NCBI RefSeq assembly: GCF_004362215.1
Contig: NZ_SNWR01000001.1
Location: 434,001 to 498,000 of the forward strand
Length of the DNA stretch: 64,000 bases
Direction of reading: 5' to 3'
Origin: Paractinoplanes brasiliensis
GTDB lineage: Bacteria > Actinomycetota > Actinomycetes > Mycobacteriales > Micromonosporaceae
This document shows, piece after piece, positions 7,450 through 15,816 of this stretch. Position numbers and translations under genes: made by a program. Every line of letters starts with the position of its first letter. Positions within the stretch are counted from its first letter, which is position 1. The notes beneath the pieces are model-generated. The model was not told where the DNA came from. It worked only from the letters and a program-made list of their open reading frames with translations, and searched no databases.

Positions 7450-8804
7450 ACCCGCTCGCCGTCTCGTTCAGCGCCGTTCGCGAGCTGAGCGGCCCCTTGC
7501 TCGTCGTGTCGGGCGTCACGGGCGTCGGCTGGGACGAGTTCGCCGAGATCCGGACCGGCGGCCGGGTGCGGCACGGCCTCGTTCTTGCCGTCGCCGACGA
7601 CCTGGCCGTGGTCCAGGTGCTCGAGGGCACGTTCGGCATGGACCCGGCGGCGACAACTGTGCACTTCGCCGGCCGCCCGCTCCGCATCGACGTCGGCCCC
7701 GGCTGGCTGGGCCGCACCTGCAACGGGCGCGGTGTGCCGATCGACGACGGGCCACCGGTGCTCGGCCCGCGCCGGTCCGCCGTCGCCGGCACCCCGATGA
7801 ACCCGACCCGGCGGCAGCCGCCGGCCGAGCCGGTGCTCACCGGTGTCTCGGCGATCGACGGGCTGACCACCCTCGTCCGCGGTCAGAAGCTGCCCATCTT
7901 CTCGCAGGCCGGCCTCCCGCACCTACAGCTGGCGACGCAGATCGCCGCCCAGTCGACAGCGGGCGGCGAGCCGTTCGCTGTCGTCTTCGGTGGGCTCGGG
8001 CTGACCCACGCCGACGCCGACGCGGTTCGTGACGCTCTCGCCGCCCGGGCCGCCGCGGGCGAGCTCACCATCCTGCTCAACACCGCGGACGACCCGGTGA
8101 TCGAACGCATCCTGACCCCGCGGCTGGCCCTGACCATCGCCGAGGACCTGGCATTCGTCGAGGGCCGGCACGTCCTGGTCGTGCTCACCGACATGACCAG
8201 CTACGCCGAGGCGGTCCGCGAGGTGTCCGCCGCGAGAGGTGAGATCCCTGGACGCCGCGCCTATCCCGGCTATCTCTACAGCGACCTCGCCTCGCTCTAC
8301 GAGCGCTGCGGCCGGATCGCCGGGCGGCCCGGTTCGGTGACGGTCCTGCCGGTGCTGACCATGCCGGCCGGGGACATCACCCACCCCGTGCCCGACCTCA
8401 CCGGATACATCACCGAGGGACAGGTGGTGCTCTCCACGGAGATCGCCGCCGCGGGCGTCTACCCACCGGTGGACGCGCTTTCGTCGCTGTCCCGCCTGAT
8501 GCGTCACGGCGCCCGGCCGGACCATCTCGACGTCGCCGCCCAGGTCATGGCGGCGCTCGCCCGCGCACGTCAGGCCGCCGAACTGGCCGACCTGGTCGGG
8601 CCGGGAGGCCTCAGCGAAGCGGACCGGAACTATCGCCGGTTCGAGGACCGCTACCTCACCGGCCTGCTCTCCCAGTCACCCGACGAGTGCCGGCCCCTGG
8701 AGGAGACGATGAGGCTGGCATGGCAGGCGCTGTCGGTGCTGCCACGTCGCGAGCTGGTCCTGCTGCCGGAGCACGAGCTGGCCGCTCACGGGATCGCGCC
8801 GTGA
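7446..8804 (+). CDS. ntpB: V/A-type ATPase regulatory subunit B
   Basis: The 452-residue non-catalytic partner of subunit A. It has the B-subunit signature regions GVSAIDGLTTLVRGQKLPIFSQAGLPH, where the P-loop lysine is absent, LVVLTDMTSYAEAVREVSAA and GYLYSDLASLYERCGR. These match NtpB/VatB across their whole length. The ATG overlaps the subunit A stop. Nothing looks truncated. Confidence 0.95.
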   Translation: MNPLAVSFSAVRELSGPLLVVSGVTGVGWDEFAEIRTGGRVRHGLVLAVADDLAVVQVLEGTFGMDPAATTVHFAGRPLRIDVGPGWLGRTCNGRGVPIDDGPPVLGPRRSAVAGTPMNPTRRQPPAEPVLTGVSAIDGLTTLVRGQKLPIFSQAGLPHLQLATQIAAQSTAGGEPFAVVFGGLGLTHADADAVRDALAARAAAGELTILLNTADDPVIERILTPRLALTIAEDLAFVEGRHVLVVLTDMTSYAEAVREVSAARGEIPGRRAYPGYLYSDLASLYERCGRIAGRPGSVTVLPVLTMPAGDITHPVPDLTGYITEGQVVLSTEIAAAGVYPPVDALSSLSRLMRHGARPDHLDVAAQVMAALARARQAAELADLVGPGGLSEADRNYRRFEDRYLTGLLSQSPDECRPLEETMRLAWQALSVLPRRELVLLPEHELAAHGIAP

Positions 8805-9439
8805 GACGGCCCGGCTCGGTGCGGACGCCACCCGGCCGGGCGGGCGTGCAGCTGCTGCGCCGGCGGCTGGCGGTCGCCGAGGCCGGCGCGCGACTGCTGG
8901 CGCGGGAGCTGACCGTCCTGGGTGTCGAAGCCGAACGCCTGGATTCTGCCGCTGCCGTGGCCAGGACGCGGTGGCACGAGGCCGCGCGACGCGCGCAACG
9001 CCTGCTCGACCGTGCCGGTCAGCTGACCGGCGATCGGGGGATACGACTCGCGCTCCTGCCCGGCGGGGCCGAGGTCACCGTGCACACGACGACGCTCATG
9101 GCGCTGCGATACCCCGGCCGGGTGGATTGCGACCTGCCGGAGCGCTCCCCCGGCGCGGCGCCACCCGGCGACGCCACCCTGGTGAACGCCGAGCGGGCGG
9201 TGCGGGAGGCGGTCGCCGAGGCCGCCCGGCACGCCGCGGCGACCAGGGCCGCGCGGATCGTCGCCGACGAGGCCGAGCTCACCCGTCGGCGCCTGCGGGC
9301 CCTCGAACACCGCCGCATTCCGGCCCTGCGCGAGGCCCTCGACGGCGCGCTCGCCCGTATCGAGGAGGCCGAGTCGGCCGACGCCGTCCTGCGCCGCTGG
9401 GCCACAACTGGTGGCCGGAAGCTTTCGTCTCCGGCCTGA
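8801..9439 (+). CDS. ntpD: V/A-type ATPase central-shaft subunit D
   Basis: A 212-residue protein with long N- and C-terminal helices, as expected for the rotor shaft that turns inside A3B3. It begins after a short basic leader with RAGVQLLRRRLAVAEAGARLL and contains the C-terminal ALEHRRIPALREALDGALARIEE, close to the family pattern of a helix rich in R, L and E following an N-x-x-RRVNALE-like segment. The GTG start overlaps the stop of subunit B (GTGA). It ends the ATPase operon, 134 bp before pflB. Confidence 0.88.
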   Translation: MRRPGSVRTPPGRAGVQLLRRRLAVAEAGARLLARELTVLGVEAERLDSAAAVARTRWHEAARRAQRLLDRAGQLTGDRGIRLALLPGGAEVTVHTTTLMALRYPGRVDCDLPERSPGAAPPGDATLVNAERAVREAVAEAARHAAATRAARIVADEAELTRRRLRALEHRRIPALREALDGALARIEEAESADAVLRRWATTGGRKLSSPA

Positions 9440-9502
9440 GGGCTCTATCTCGAGTTCTCGCCGGCGCCGACGGTTGACGCGGGAGGCGGATTCCCCGGAT
9501 GT

Positions 9503-9540
9503 CGAGGGACCAATGGCCCTGCTCGCGACGGGGTCCCTCG
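9503..9540. repeat. Inverted repeat upstream of pflB
   Basis: CGAGGGACC (9503-9511) and GGTCCCTCG (9532-9540) are perfect reverse complements separated by 20 bases. The outer repeat could be two half-operators or an RNA hairpin between the ATPase operon and pflB. There is no T-run after it, so an intrinsic terminator is unlikely. Confidence 0.6.
9506..9520. promoter_or_regulatory. DosR-box-like palindrome upstream of pflB
   Basis: The sequence GGGACCAATGGCCCT has two GGG(A/C)C half-sites facing each other, the clearest DosR-like match in the window. It lies 54-68 bp before the pflB start codon, a suitable distance for an activator site. Its left half also forms one arm of a larger 9-bp inverted repeat (9503-9540). 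Confidence 0.5.
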
Positions 9541-9573
9541 GCAAGACTGAGATCAACGAACAGGAGGCGTGTC

Positions 9574-11799
9574 ATGGCTGGTGGTTGGCGTGGATTCCGG
9601 GGATCCATCTGGCGGGACACCGTCGATGTGGCCGCTTTCGTACGGGACAACGTGACCCCGTACGAGGGAAGCTCGGAGTTTCTCAGCGGCCCCACACCGC
9701 GGACCGAGCGGATTTGGGAGCAGCTGCAGCGTATGTTCCCGGAGGAGCGGCGGCGTGGCATCTACGACGTCGACGCGCACACCCCGTCGAGCATCACCTC
9801 TCACGCGCCCGGGTGGATCGACCGTGATCACGAGCTGATCGTGGGGCTGCAGACCAGCTCGCCGCTGCGCCGGGCGATCATGCCCAACGGCGGGCTGCGG
9901 ATGGTGGAGAACGGCCTCGCCGCGTACGGGTTCGAAATCGACCCGTACCTGAAAAAGATCTTCACCGAATATCGGAAGACCCACAACGACGGGGTGTTCG
10001 ACGCCTACCCCGCCGACGTGAAAGCCGCCCGGCGTTCCCACATCATCACCGGGCTGCCCGACGCCTACGGCCGCGGCCGGATCATCGGCGACTACCGGCG
10101 GGTCGCGCTCTACGGCGTGGACCGGCTGATCGCCGACCGGCGCGCGCTCAAGGCGTCGCTGGACGACCGGCTGTCATCGCAGGATGTGATCCGCGACCGG
10201 GAGGAACTGGCCGAACAGATCCGCGCCCTCGAGGAGCTGCGGTTCATGGCCGAGCAGTACGGCTACGACATCTCCGAACCCGCGACCACCGGGCGCGAGG
10301 CGATCCAGTGGCTGTACTTCGCCTACCTGGCCGCCACCAAGGAACAGAACGGCGCCGCGATGTCGCTCGGCCGCACCGCCTCGTTCGTTGACATCTACCT
10401 GCAACGCGACATCGCCGAGGGCACGCTGACCGAGCAGCAGGCGCAGGAACTGGTCGACGACTTCGTCATCAAACTGCGCATCATCCGGTTTTTGCGCACC
10501 CCCGACTACGACCAGCTGTTCTCCGGCGACCCGACCTGGGTGACTGAGGCCTTGGGCGGTATCAGCGCAGACGGCCGGCCGCTGGTCACCCGCACCAGCT
10601 TCCGCTACCTGCAAACCCTCTACAACCTCGGCCCCGCCCCCGAACCGAACCTGACCGTCCTGTGGTCCCCGGCCCTGCCCGAGGGATTCAAACAGTTCTG
10701 CGCCCAGGTCTCCATCGACACCAGCGCCATCCAATACGAAAACGACGACCTCATCCGCCCCGCCTACAGCGACGACACCGCGATCGCCTGCTGCGTCTCA
10801 GCCATGCGCGTCGGCAAGGACATGCAATTCTTCGGCGCCCGCGCCAACCTCGCCAAAGCCCTCCTGTACGCCATCAACGGCGGCCGCGACGAAATGACCG
10901 GCGAGCAGGTCTTCGAGGGCGCCCCGATCACCGACGACGTCCTCGACTACGAGACGGTGATGGCCGCGTACGACAAAACCTTGGACTGGCTGGCCGAGAC
11001 CTACGTCGACGCGCTCAACGTCATCCACTACATGCACGACAAATACGCCTACGAACGCCTCGAAATGGCCCTGCACGACTACCCCGTCCACCGATTCCTG
11101 GCCACCGGCATCGCCGGGCTCTCCGTCGCCGCCGACAGCCTCTCCGCCATCAAACACGCCCAGGTCAAAGCCCTGCGCGACGACCGGGGGCTGGCCGTCG
11201 ACTACACAGTCGACGGGGACTTCCCCGCCTTCGGCAACAACGACGACCGCGCCGACACCATCGCCGCCGACCTGGTCGAACGATTCATGACCAAAATCCG
11301 CCGGCAACCCGCCTACCGCGACGCCGAACCCAGCCTGTCCGTGCTCACCATCACCTCGAACGTCGTCTACGGCAAACACACCGGCAACACCCCCGACGGA
11401 CGCCGCGCCGGCGAACCGTTCGCACCCGGCGCCAACCCCATGAACGGCCGCGACAAACACGGCATGGTCGCCGCCGCCCTGTCGGTCACAAAACTGCCCT
11501 ACCGGTCCGCCCGCGACGGTATCTCACTGACCATCACCGTCACCCCCGACGGGCTCGGCCACACCCGCGACGAACGGATCACCGACCTGACCGGCGTGCT
11601 CGACGCCTACACCGACGCCGGTGGGTTCCACATGAACGTCAACGTCCTCGACCGGGCCACCCTCCAGGACGCCATGGCCCACCCCGAGAACTACCCGCAA
11701 CTGACCATCCGCGTCTCCGGCTACGCGGTCAACTTCGTCAAACTCACCCCGGAACAACAGCGCGACGTCATCTCCCGAACCTTCCACGGGTCGCTGTGA
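9574..11799 (+). CDS. pflB: Formate C-acetyltransferase (pyruvate formate-lyase)
   Basis: A 741-residue glycyl-radical enzyme that converts pyruvate and CoA to acetyl-CoA and formate in the cytoplasm during anaerobic growth. The catalytic cysteine pair is Cys406-Cys407 in AIACCVSAMRVGKDMQFFGA. The radical glycine is Gly716 in RVSGYAVNF, 25 residues from the C-terminus. Length and both motifs match true PFL rather than a diol dehydratase. ATG 9574 has CAGGAGG upstream. The activase follows, sharing one base. The enzyme is oxygen-sensitive, so its presence in an actinomycete suggests a response to oxygen limitation, which fits the DosR-like site in front. Confidence 0.95.
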   Translation: MAGGWRGFRGSIWRDTVDVAAFVRDNVTPYEGSSEFLSGPTPRTERIWEQLQRMFPEERRRGIYDVDAHTPSSITSHAPGWIDRDHELIVGLQTSSPLRRAIMPNGGLRMVENGLAAYGFEIDPYLKKIFTEYRKTHNDGVFDAYPADVKAARRSHIITGLPDAYGRGRIIGDYRRVALYGVDRLIADRRALKASLDDRLSSQDVIRDREELAEQIRALEELRFMAEQYGYDISEPATTGREAIQWLYFAYLAATKEQNGAAMSLGRTASFVDIYLQRDIAEGTLTEQQAQELVDDFVIKLRIIRFLRTPDYDQLFSGDPTWVTEALGGISADGRPLVTRTSFRYLQTLYNLGPAPEPNLTVLWSPALPEGFKQFCAQVSIDTSAIQYENDDLIRPAYSDDTAIACCVSAMRVGKDMQFFGARANLAKALLYAINGGRDEMTGEQVFEGAPITDDVLDYETVMAAYDKTLDWLAETYVDALNVIHYMHDKYAYERLEMALHDYPVHRFLATGIAGLSVAADSLSAIKHAQVKALRDDRGLAVDYTVDGDFPAFGNNDDRADTIAADLVERFMTKIRRQPAYRDAEPSLSVLTITSNVVYGKHTGNTPDGRRAGEPFAPGANPMNGRDKHGMVAAALSVTKLPYRSARDGISLTITVTPDGLGHTRDERITDLTGVLDAYTDAGGFHMNVNVLDRATLQDAMAHPENYPQLTIRVSGYAVNFVKLTPEQQRDVISRTFHGSL

Positions 11800-12548
11800 T
11801 GGCCACCATCGCCCGGACCGTGACCGGCTCGCTCCACTCCTTCGACATCTCCACCGGAGTGGACGGGCCGGGCACCCGGTTCGTCGCCTTCCTCGCCGGC
11901 TGCCCCCTGCGCTGCCAGTACTGCCACAGCCCCGACACCCAGTACCGCCGCTACGGTGGCCTGACGACAGCCGAAAACCTGCTGACCGAGATCCGCCGCT
12001 ACGAGCGCTTCCTCAAGGTCGCCCACGGCGGCGTCACCATCAGCGGCGGCGAACCGCTGCAGCAGGTCGCCTTCACCCGCGAAATGCTGCGCGGCTGCCA
12101 CGACATGGGACTGCACACCGCCCTGGACACCAGCGGCTTCCTCGGCAGCCGCGCCGACGACGACCTGCTCGACGCCACCGACCTCGTCCTGCTCGACATC
12201 AAGAGCGGAAACCCCCGTACGTACGCCGAAGTGACCCGCACCGGCCGGCTCGAGCCCACGATCCGGTTCGCGCATCACCTCGCCGAGCGCGGCAAGCCGA
12301 TCTGGGTGCGCTTCGTGCTCGTCCCCGGCCTCACGGACGAGGTGGCCAACGTCGACGCCGTCGCGGCGATCGCCGCCTCGGTGCCCACCGTCGAACGGGT
12401 CGAGGTGCTGCCGTTCCACCGGCTCGGCGCCCAGAAGTACGCCGCCCTCGGGCTGCCCTTCCCGCTCGCGGACACGCCGGCGCCCGACGAGGCACTCTTG
12501 CGCCGGGTCCACGACCAGTTCCGCGACCACGGGCTGGCGGTGTACTGA
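11799..12548 (+). CDS. pflA: Pyruvate formate-lyase activating enzyme (radical SAM)
   Basis: A 249-residue radical SAM protein that installs the glycyl radical on PflB. The 4Fe-4S ligands are Cys35, Cys39 and Cys42 (CPLRCQYC), followed by the glycine-rich SAM site VTISGGEPLQQ. The N-terminal segment GSLHSFDISTGVDGPGTRFV is typical of PflA and unlike the longer, ferredoxin-inserted activases of other glycyl-radical enzymes. Its ATG overlaps the pflB stop by one base, so the two are co-translated. Confidence 0.95.
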   Translation: MATIARTVTGSLHSFDISTGVDGPGTRFVAFLAGCPLRCQYCHSPDTQYRRYGGLTTAENLLTEIRRYERFLKVAHGGVTISGGEPLQQVAFTREMLRGCHDMGLHTALDTSGFLGSRADDDLLDATDLVLLDIKSGNPRTYAEVTRTGRLEPTIRFAHHLAERGKPIWVRFVLVPGLTDEVANVDAVAAIAASVPTVERVEVLPFHRLGAQKYAALGLPFPLADTPAPDEALLRRVHDQFRDHGLAVY

Positions 12549-12574
12549 CCGGCCAGCCCGTCGGCGCAATCGGG

Positions 12575-12745
12575 TCAGGCGAGGCGGGCTCTGATGATGC
12601 GGGCGCGCAGCCGGTGCAAGCGCGGCATGAGCCCGTAGATCACGACGGGGACGGCGGGCCCGCCGAGGTTCTCAGCATCTTCGGCCGGCCCGGTGAACGC
12701 ATGCTCGTGCGCGCCCGGGCCGACGCCGACCGGGACGAGCACCAC
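12575..12745 (-). CDS. Possible small ORF after the WS/DGAT gene
   Basis: A 56-codon frame starting at a GTG (12745) has actinomycete-like codon use and ends RLHRLRARIIRARLA. It contains a hydrophobic stretch (VVLVPVGVGPG, then VPVVIYGLMPRL). In-frame sequence stays open upstream to just before the WS/DGAT stop. I recognise no family and see no clear ribosome site. It could be a real downstream partner, a remnant of an eroded gene, or chance. The rest of the 240-bp gap between pflA and the WS/DGAT gene (12549-12788) shows nothing else that I can name. Confidence 0.25.
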   Translation of the reverse strand: MVLVPVGVGPGAHEHAFTGPAEDAENLGGPAVPVVIYGLMPRLHRLRARIIRARLA

Positions 12746-12788
12746 GGCTGACCTGGTCGGATCCCGATCCGCGATCTCGGCGTCCCGC

Positions 12789-14105
12789 TCATCTCAGTGG
12801 CGCCTGACGGCTGCCCGGCTCACACGTCAGAATCGTGAAGGTCCGCTGCACGGCGGTGGCGAGAGCGTCGTGCTCGGGCACGATGACGGGATCGGCGATG
12901 ACGGTGACGGTCAGGGCGCCCGCGTACGACAGCGCCGCGAACGTGACGCCTGTGTTGCCGGGCGTCACCACCATCGGCACGAGCTCGCTGACCCGGCGGC
13001 CCGCCAGATGCATGACGGTGCCGGGGCCGCGCAGGTTGGTCTCGAAGGTGTGCACCAGGCGCTGGTGGTCGATGAAAACCCGCAACAACCCCGTACGGCC
13101 GAGCGCGCGGAACGCGACACCGAGCGGCCCGGCCGACGCCGCACGCTGCGCCGACCTCCGTTGTTCGCGTGTGGTGGCAACGATGGCGGCGAGCCGGATC
13201 TCTTCGTCGAGGACCGTGGGAACGGCGATCGGCCGTACGCCGGTGTTGTTGCCCAGGCGGTCCGGCCCGGCCGACGAACGACCCGAGACCGGCACCGAGA
13301 CGACCAACTGCCCGGGATGTTCGCCTCGGGCCCGCAGCACGGCCGTCATCGCCCCGGTGACCGCGCACAGCACGACGTCGTTCACCGTTCCGCCGGCGCG
13401 GTGAGCCGCGGCCACGACCCGGTCGAGCGGAACCGTCACGCTCGCCAGCGCCCGGCGATCCGAGGTCGGCCGCACCAAGGAGATCCGCTCGGCCCGCCTC
13501 GGGCGGCCCCCGAGCTCACGGAGCCCAGCCACTGCACGCCGCAGATCACCGGGCACGGAGCCCAGGGCCCGCAACCGGGCCCGCGTCGCATCGGAAGCCA
13601 GCGCCCGTGCCGACGGAACCGGCAACGGGAAGGGACGGTGCGGGCCGGCGCTGGGCCACTCGTCGGCGAGCGCGGCGAGAACCGCGAGGCCGCCGATGCC
13701 GTCCACGACAACATGGTGCGCGACGACGATCAGCGCGTTTCGGCCGGCGCCGGTGGTCACAACCGCGCGCCACAACGGGCGCCGCGGGTCGAAAGGCCGG
13801 CACAGCAGCGACGCCGCCACACCCAGCACCTCACCGTCGGGGACTTCGATCACCGCGACGTGGCGGTCCACCGTGAACGACGGGTCGTCGGCCCAAACCG
13901 GACGGCCGCAACCCACCGGTGTCCGGCGCAGGACCTGACGAAGCCGGGGTATGCGCGCGATCCGCGTACGCATCAGCTCGAGCAGCTCGGCCGGGGCGGG
14001 CGCCGATTCGTCGAACAGGAGAACCACGCCGAGGTTCGTCGGCACGGCGCCACGGTCAGCGACGAGCACCGTCAGGTCCATCGGCCCGATCCGTTCGATC
14101 AGCAT
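12789..14105 (-). CDS. Wax ester synthase / diacylglycerol acyltransferase (WS/DGAT, Tgs family)
   Basis: A 438-residue acyl-CoA-dependent acyltransferase that makes triacylglycerols or wax esters, a storage lipid route typical of dormant actinobacteria. The catalytic motif HHxxxDG is present as AHHVVVDGIGG (His130, His131, Asp135), and the N-terminal IERIGPMDL segment and the LGNNTG motif in the C-terminal half are family marks. ATG 14105 is preceded by GGGAGG at 7 bases. It is divergent from an Acg-family gene, the same layout as tgs1-Rv3131 in M. tuberculosis. Substrate choice (alcohol or diacylglycerol) cannot be told from sequence. Confidence 0.9.
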   Translation of the reverse strand: MLIERIGPMDLTVLVADRGAVPTNLGVVLLFDESAPAPAELLELMRTRIARIPRLRQVLRRTPVGCGRPVWADDPSFTVDRHVAVIEVPDGEVLGVAASLLCRPFDPRRPLWRAVVTTGAGRNALIVVAHHVVVDGIGGLAVLAALADEWPSAGPHRPFPLPVPSARALASDATRARLRALGSVPGDLRRAVAGLRELGGRPRRAERISLVRPTSDRRALASVTVPLDRVVAAAHRAGGTVNDVVLCAVTGAMTAVLRARGEHPGQLVVSVPVSGRSSAGPDRLGNNTGVRPIAVPTVLDEEIRLAAIVATTREQRRSAQRAASAGPLGVAFRALGRTGLLRVFIDHQRLVHTFETNLRGPGTVMHLAGRRVSELVPMVVTPGNTGVTFAALSYAGALTVTVIADPVIVPEHDALATAVQRTFTILTCEPGSRQAPLR

Positions 14106-14164
14106 CGCAGCGCCTCCCAACGCCGTACGGCCCGATCGTCGCAGTCCCACGGGGGCCAGAAGCA

Positions 14165-14178
14165 GGGCCGATGGACCT
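14165..14178. promoter_or_regulatory. DosR-box-like palindrome between WS/DGAT and Acg genes
   Basis: GGGCCGATGGACCT sits in the 148-bp divergent region, about 76 bp upstream of the Acg-like start and 60 bp upstream of the WS/DGAT start. It resembles DosR boxes in its GGG-C and G-CC halves. The rest of the intergenic region (14106-14253) has the ribosome sites of both genes and no further gene. Confidence 0.4.
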
Positions 14179-14253
14179 GTGTCCGGCAGGTCGGGTCCTC
14201 CGGCTCTGCCCGCCGGTCCGAGCCGCTCGTAGCGTCAGCGGAAGGAGGCACCC

Positions 14254-15228
14254 ATGGACACCTCAGAGCTCGTCAGCTGCGTCGAGACGGCCACCCTGGC
14301 CCCGTCGCTGCACAACAGCCAGCCGTGGCGGTTCCGGCTGACCGGCGACGTGGTCGAGGTGTACGCCGACCGCGACCGTCAGCTCGACGTGCTCGACCCC
14401 GACGGCCGGGAGCTCCTGGTCAGCGTCGGCGCGGCCGTCTTCACGCTCCGCCTGGCACTTCGCCGGGCGGGCCGGATCCCCGAGGTCACCGTCCTGCCCG
14501 ACGCGGGCCGTCCCGACCTGGTGGCCGCAATCAGGCCCGGCCCCGTGGCCCAGCCCTCACCCGCGGTGGTGGAGCTCGCCGACGCCATCGAACACCGCCA
14601 CACCAACCGGCAACCGTTCCTGCCCAAGGTCGTGCCCGCCGACGTCATCGACGAGCTGCGCGTGGCCGCCGACCGTGAGGGCACGGCACTGACAATCGCC
14701 GGGGCCGCAAGCCGCACCGTCATCACCGGACTGGGCCGGGAAGCCGAACGCCGTCTACGGGCCCGCAACGGCTACCGCGCCGAGATGGGCCGCTGGACCC
14801 GGCCGGCGCCCCGCCGCGACGGTGTGCCGGCCGCCGCGTACGGCCCCTGGGACGCTTTGGAGAGGCTGCCGATGCGCGACTTCGGCCTGGTCCACGCACC
14901 CCGGCAGCGCAAGTCCGAGGTGTTCGAGAAATGGCCGACGATCGCCGTGCTGAGCACCGGCGGCGACAGCCCGGCCGACTGGGTCGGCGCCGGCCAGTCC
15001 CTGCAACGAGTGCTGCTCGTGGCCACCCGGCGGCACCTGGCCACCACACCGATCAGCCAGCCGGTCGAGATCCCCGGCATCCGCGAAGTCCTGACCGACC
15101 AGCGAGCCGGCCGCTTCGCGCAAATGGTGATCCGGCTCGGATACGGACCACCGGCGCCGGCCAGCCCGCGACGCCCGATCACCGAGGTCCTGTCCGCGCC
15201 GCACACAGGAAACGGAGGCACGCCATGA
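14254..15228 (+). CDS. Acg-family nitroreductase-like FMN protein
   Basis: A 324-residue protein of the Acg family, nitroreductase-fold proteins that bind or sequester FMN and are strongly induced by hypoxia in mycobacteria (Rv2032, Rv3131). It opens with the conserved ATLAPSLHNSQPWRF segment of the FMN-binding fold. Later it has RHTNRQPF and a C-terminal MVIRLGYGPP segment, also characteristic. ATG 14254 follows GGAAGGAGG. It overlaps the flavodoxin gene by 4 bp, suggesting the two flavoproteins work together, perhaps in FMN storage or a redox step. Confidence 0.85.
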   Translation: MDTSELVSCVETATLAPSLHNSQPWRFRLTGDVVEVYADRDRQLDVLDPDGRELLVSVGAAVFTLRLALRRAGRIPEVTVLPDAGRPDLVAAIRPGPVAQPSPAVVELADAIEHRHTNRQPFLPKVVPADVIDELRVAADREGTALTIAGAASRTVITGLGREAERRLRARNGYRAEMGRWTRPAPRRDGVPAAAYGPWDALERLPMRDFGLVHAPRQRKSEVFEKWPTIAVLSTGGDSPADWVGAGQSLQRVLLVATRRHLATTPISQPVEIPGIREVLTDQRAGRFAQMVIRLGYGPPAPASPRRPITEVLSAPHTGNGGTP

Positions 15229-15740
15229 AAGCACTGGTCGTGTACGAATCAATGTTCGGCAACACCGAAGCCGTCGCCCGCGCCGTCGCCGACGGACTCG
15301 GTGAGGCCTTCGAGGTACGTCTCGCCGAAGCTCGCGACATCCCGTCCACCGATGATGTCGACCTGCTGGTCGTCGGAGCACCGACACACGCCTTCGGGCT
15401 GAGCCGGCCCAGCACCCGGCAGGACGCGGCCAAGAAGGGTGAAGTCCGCCCCGCCACAGCCGACGTCGGTATCCGTGAATACCTGGACCTGTTGCCGGCA
15501 CGCGCGGACCTGGCGGCCGCCGCCTTCGACACCAAGGTCGCCAAGCCTGCGCTGCCCGGGTCCGCGGCACACAAGGCCCATCGGCGGCTGCGCCGGCTCG
15601 GCTGCCGGATGGCCCGGCCACCGGAAACCTTCAAGGTCACCGGAACCACGGGACCCTTGCTCGCCGGCGAGCTCGAGCGGGCGCAGAGGTGGGCCGCGGA
15701 GCTGGCCACCGCCGAAGGTTCCCTTCGGCACACCGCGTGA
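15225..15740 (+). CDS. Flavodoxin-like FMN protein
   Basis: A 171-residue flavodoxin. The phosphate-binding loop YESMFGNTEAVARAVA near the N-terminus and the VVGAPTHAFGLSRP loop (about residues 46-60) are the FMN contacts of the fold. It probably shuttles single electrons at low potential in the cytoplasm. It is translationally coupled to the Acg gene (ATGA). It could serve as an alternative to ferredoxin for PFL activase, which needs a flavodoxin-type reductant in known systems; that link is inference. The 76 bp after it separate this block from the biosynthetic region and hold no gene. Confidence 0.88.
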   Translation: MKALVVYESMFGNTEAVARAVADGLGEAFEVRLAEARDIPSTDDVDLLVVGAPTHAFGLSRPSTRQDAAKKGEVRPATADVGIREYLDLLPARADLAAAAFDTKVAKPALPGSAAHKAHRRLRRLGCRMARPPETFKVTGTTGPLLAGELERAQRWAAELATAEGSLRHTA

Positions 15741-15816
15741 AGGCCGGGCGGGCCGGGCCCCGATGATGAGCGCCCGCATCAGGCGGAGGGTACGCGTGAT
15801 CGAGCGCCGTCGGGCG

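Noticed and set aside
15741..15816. Intrinsic terminator between flavodoxin and the fusion gene
   Set aside because: Short GC-rich complementarities exist but there is no T-tract, and such pairings are expected by chance at this base composition.
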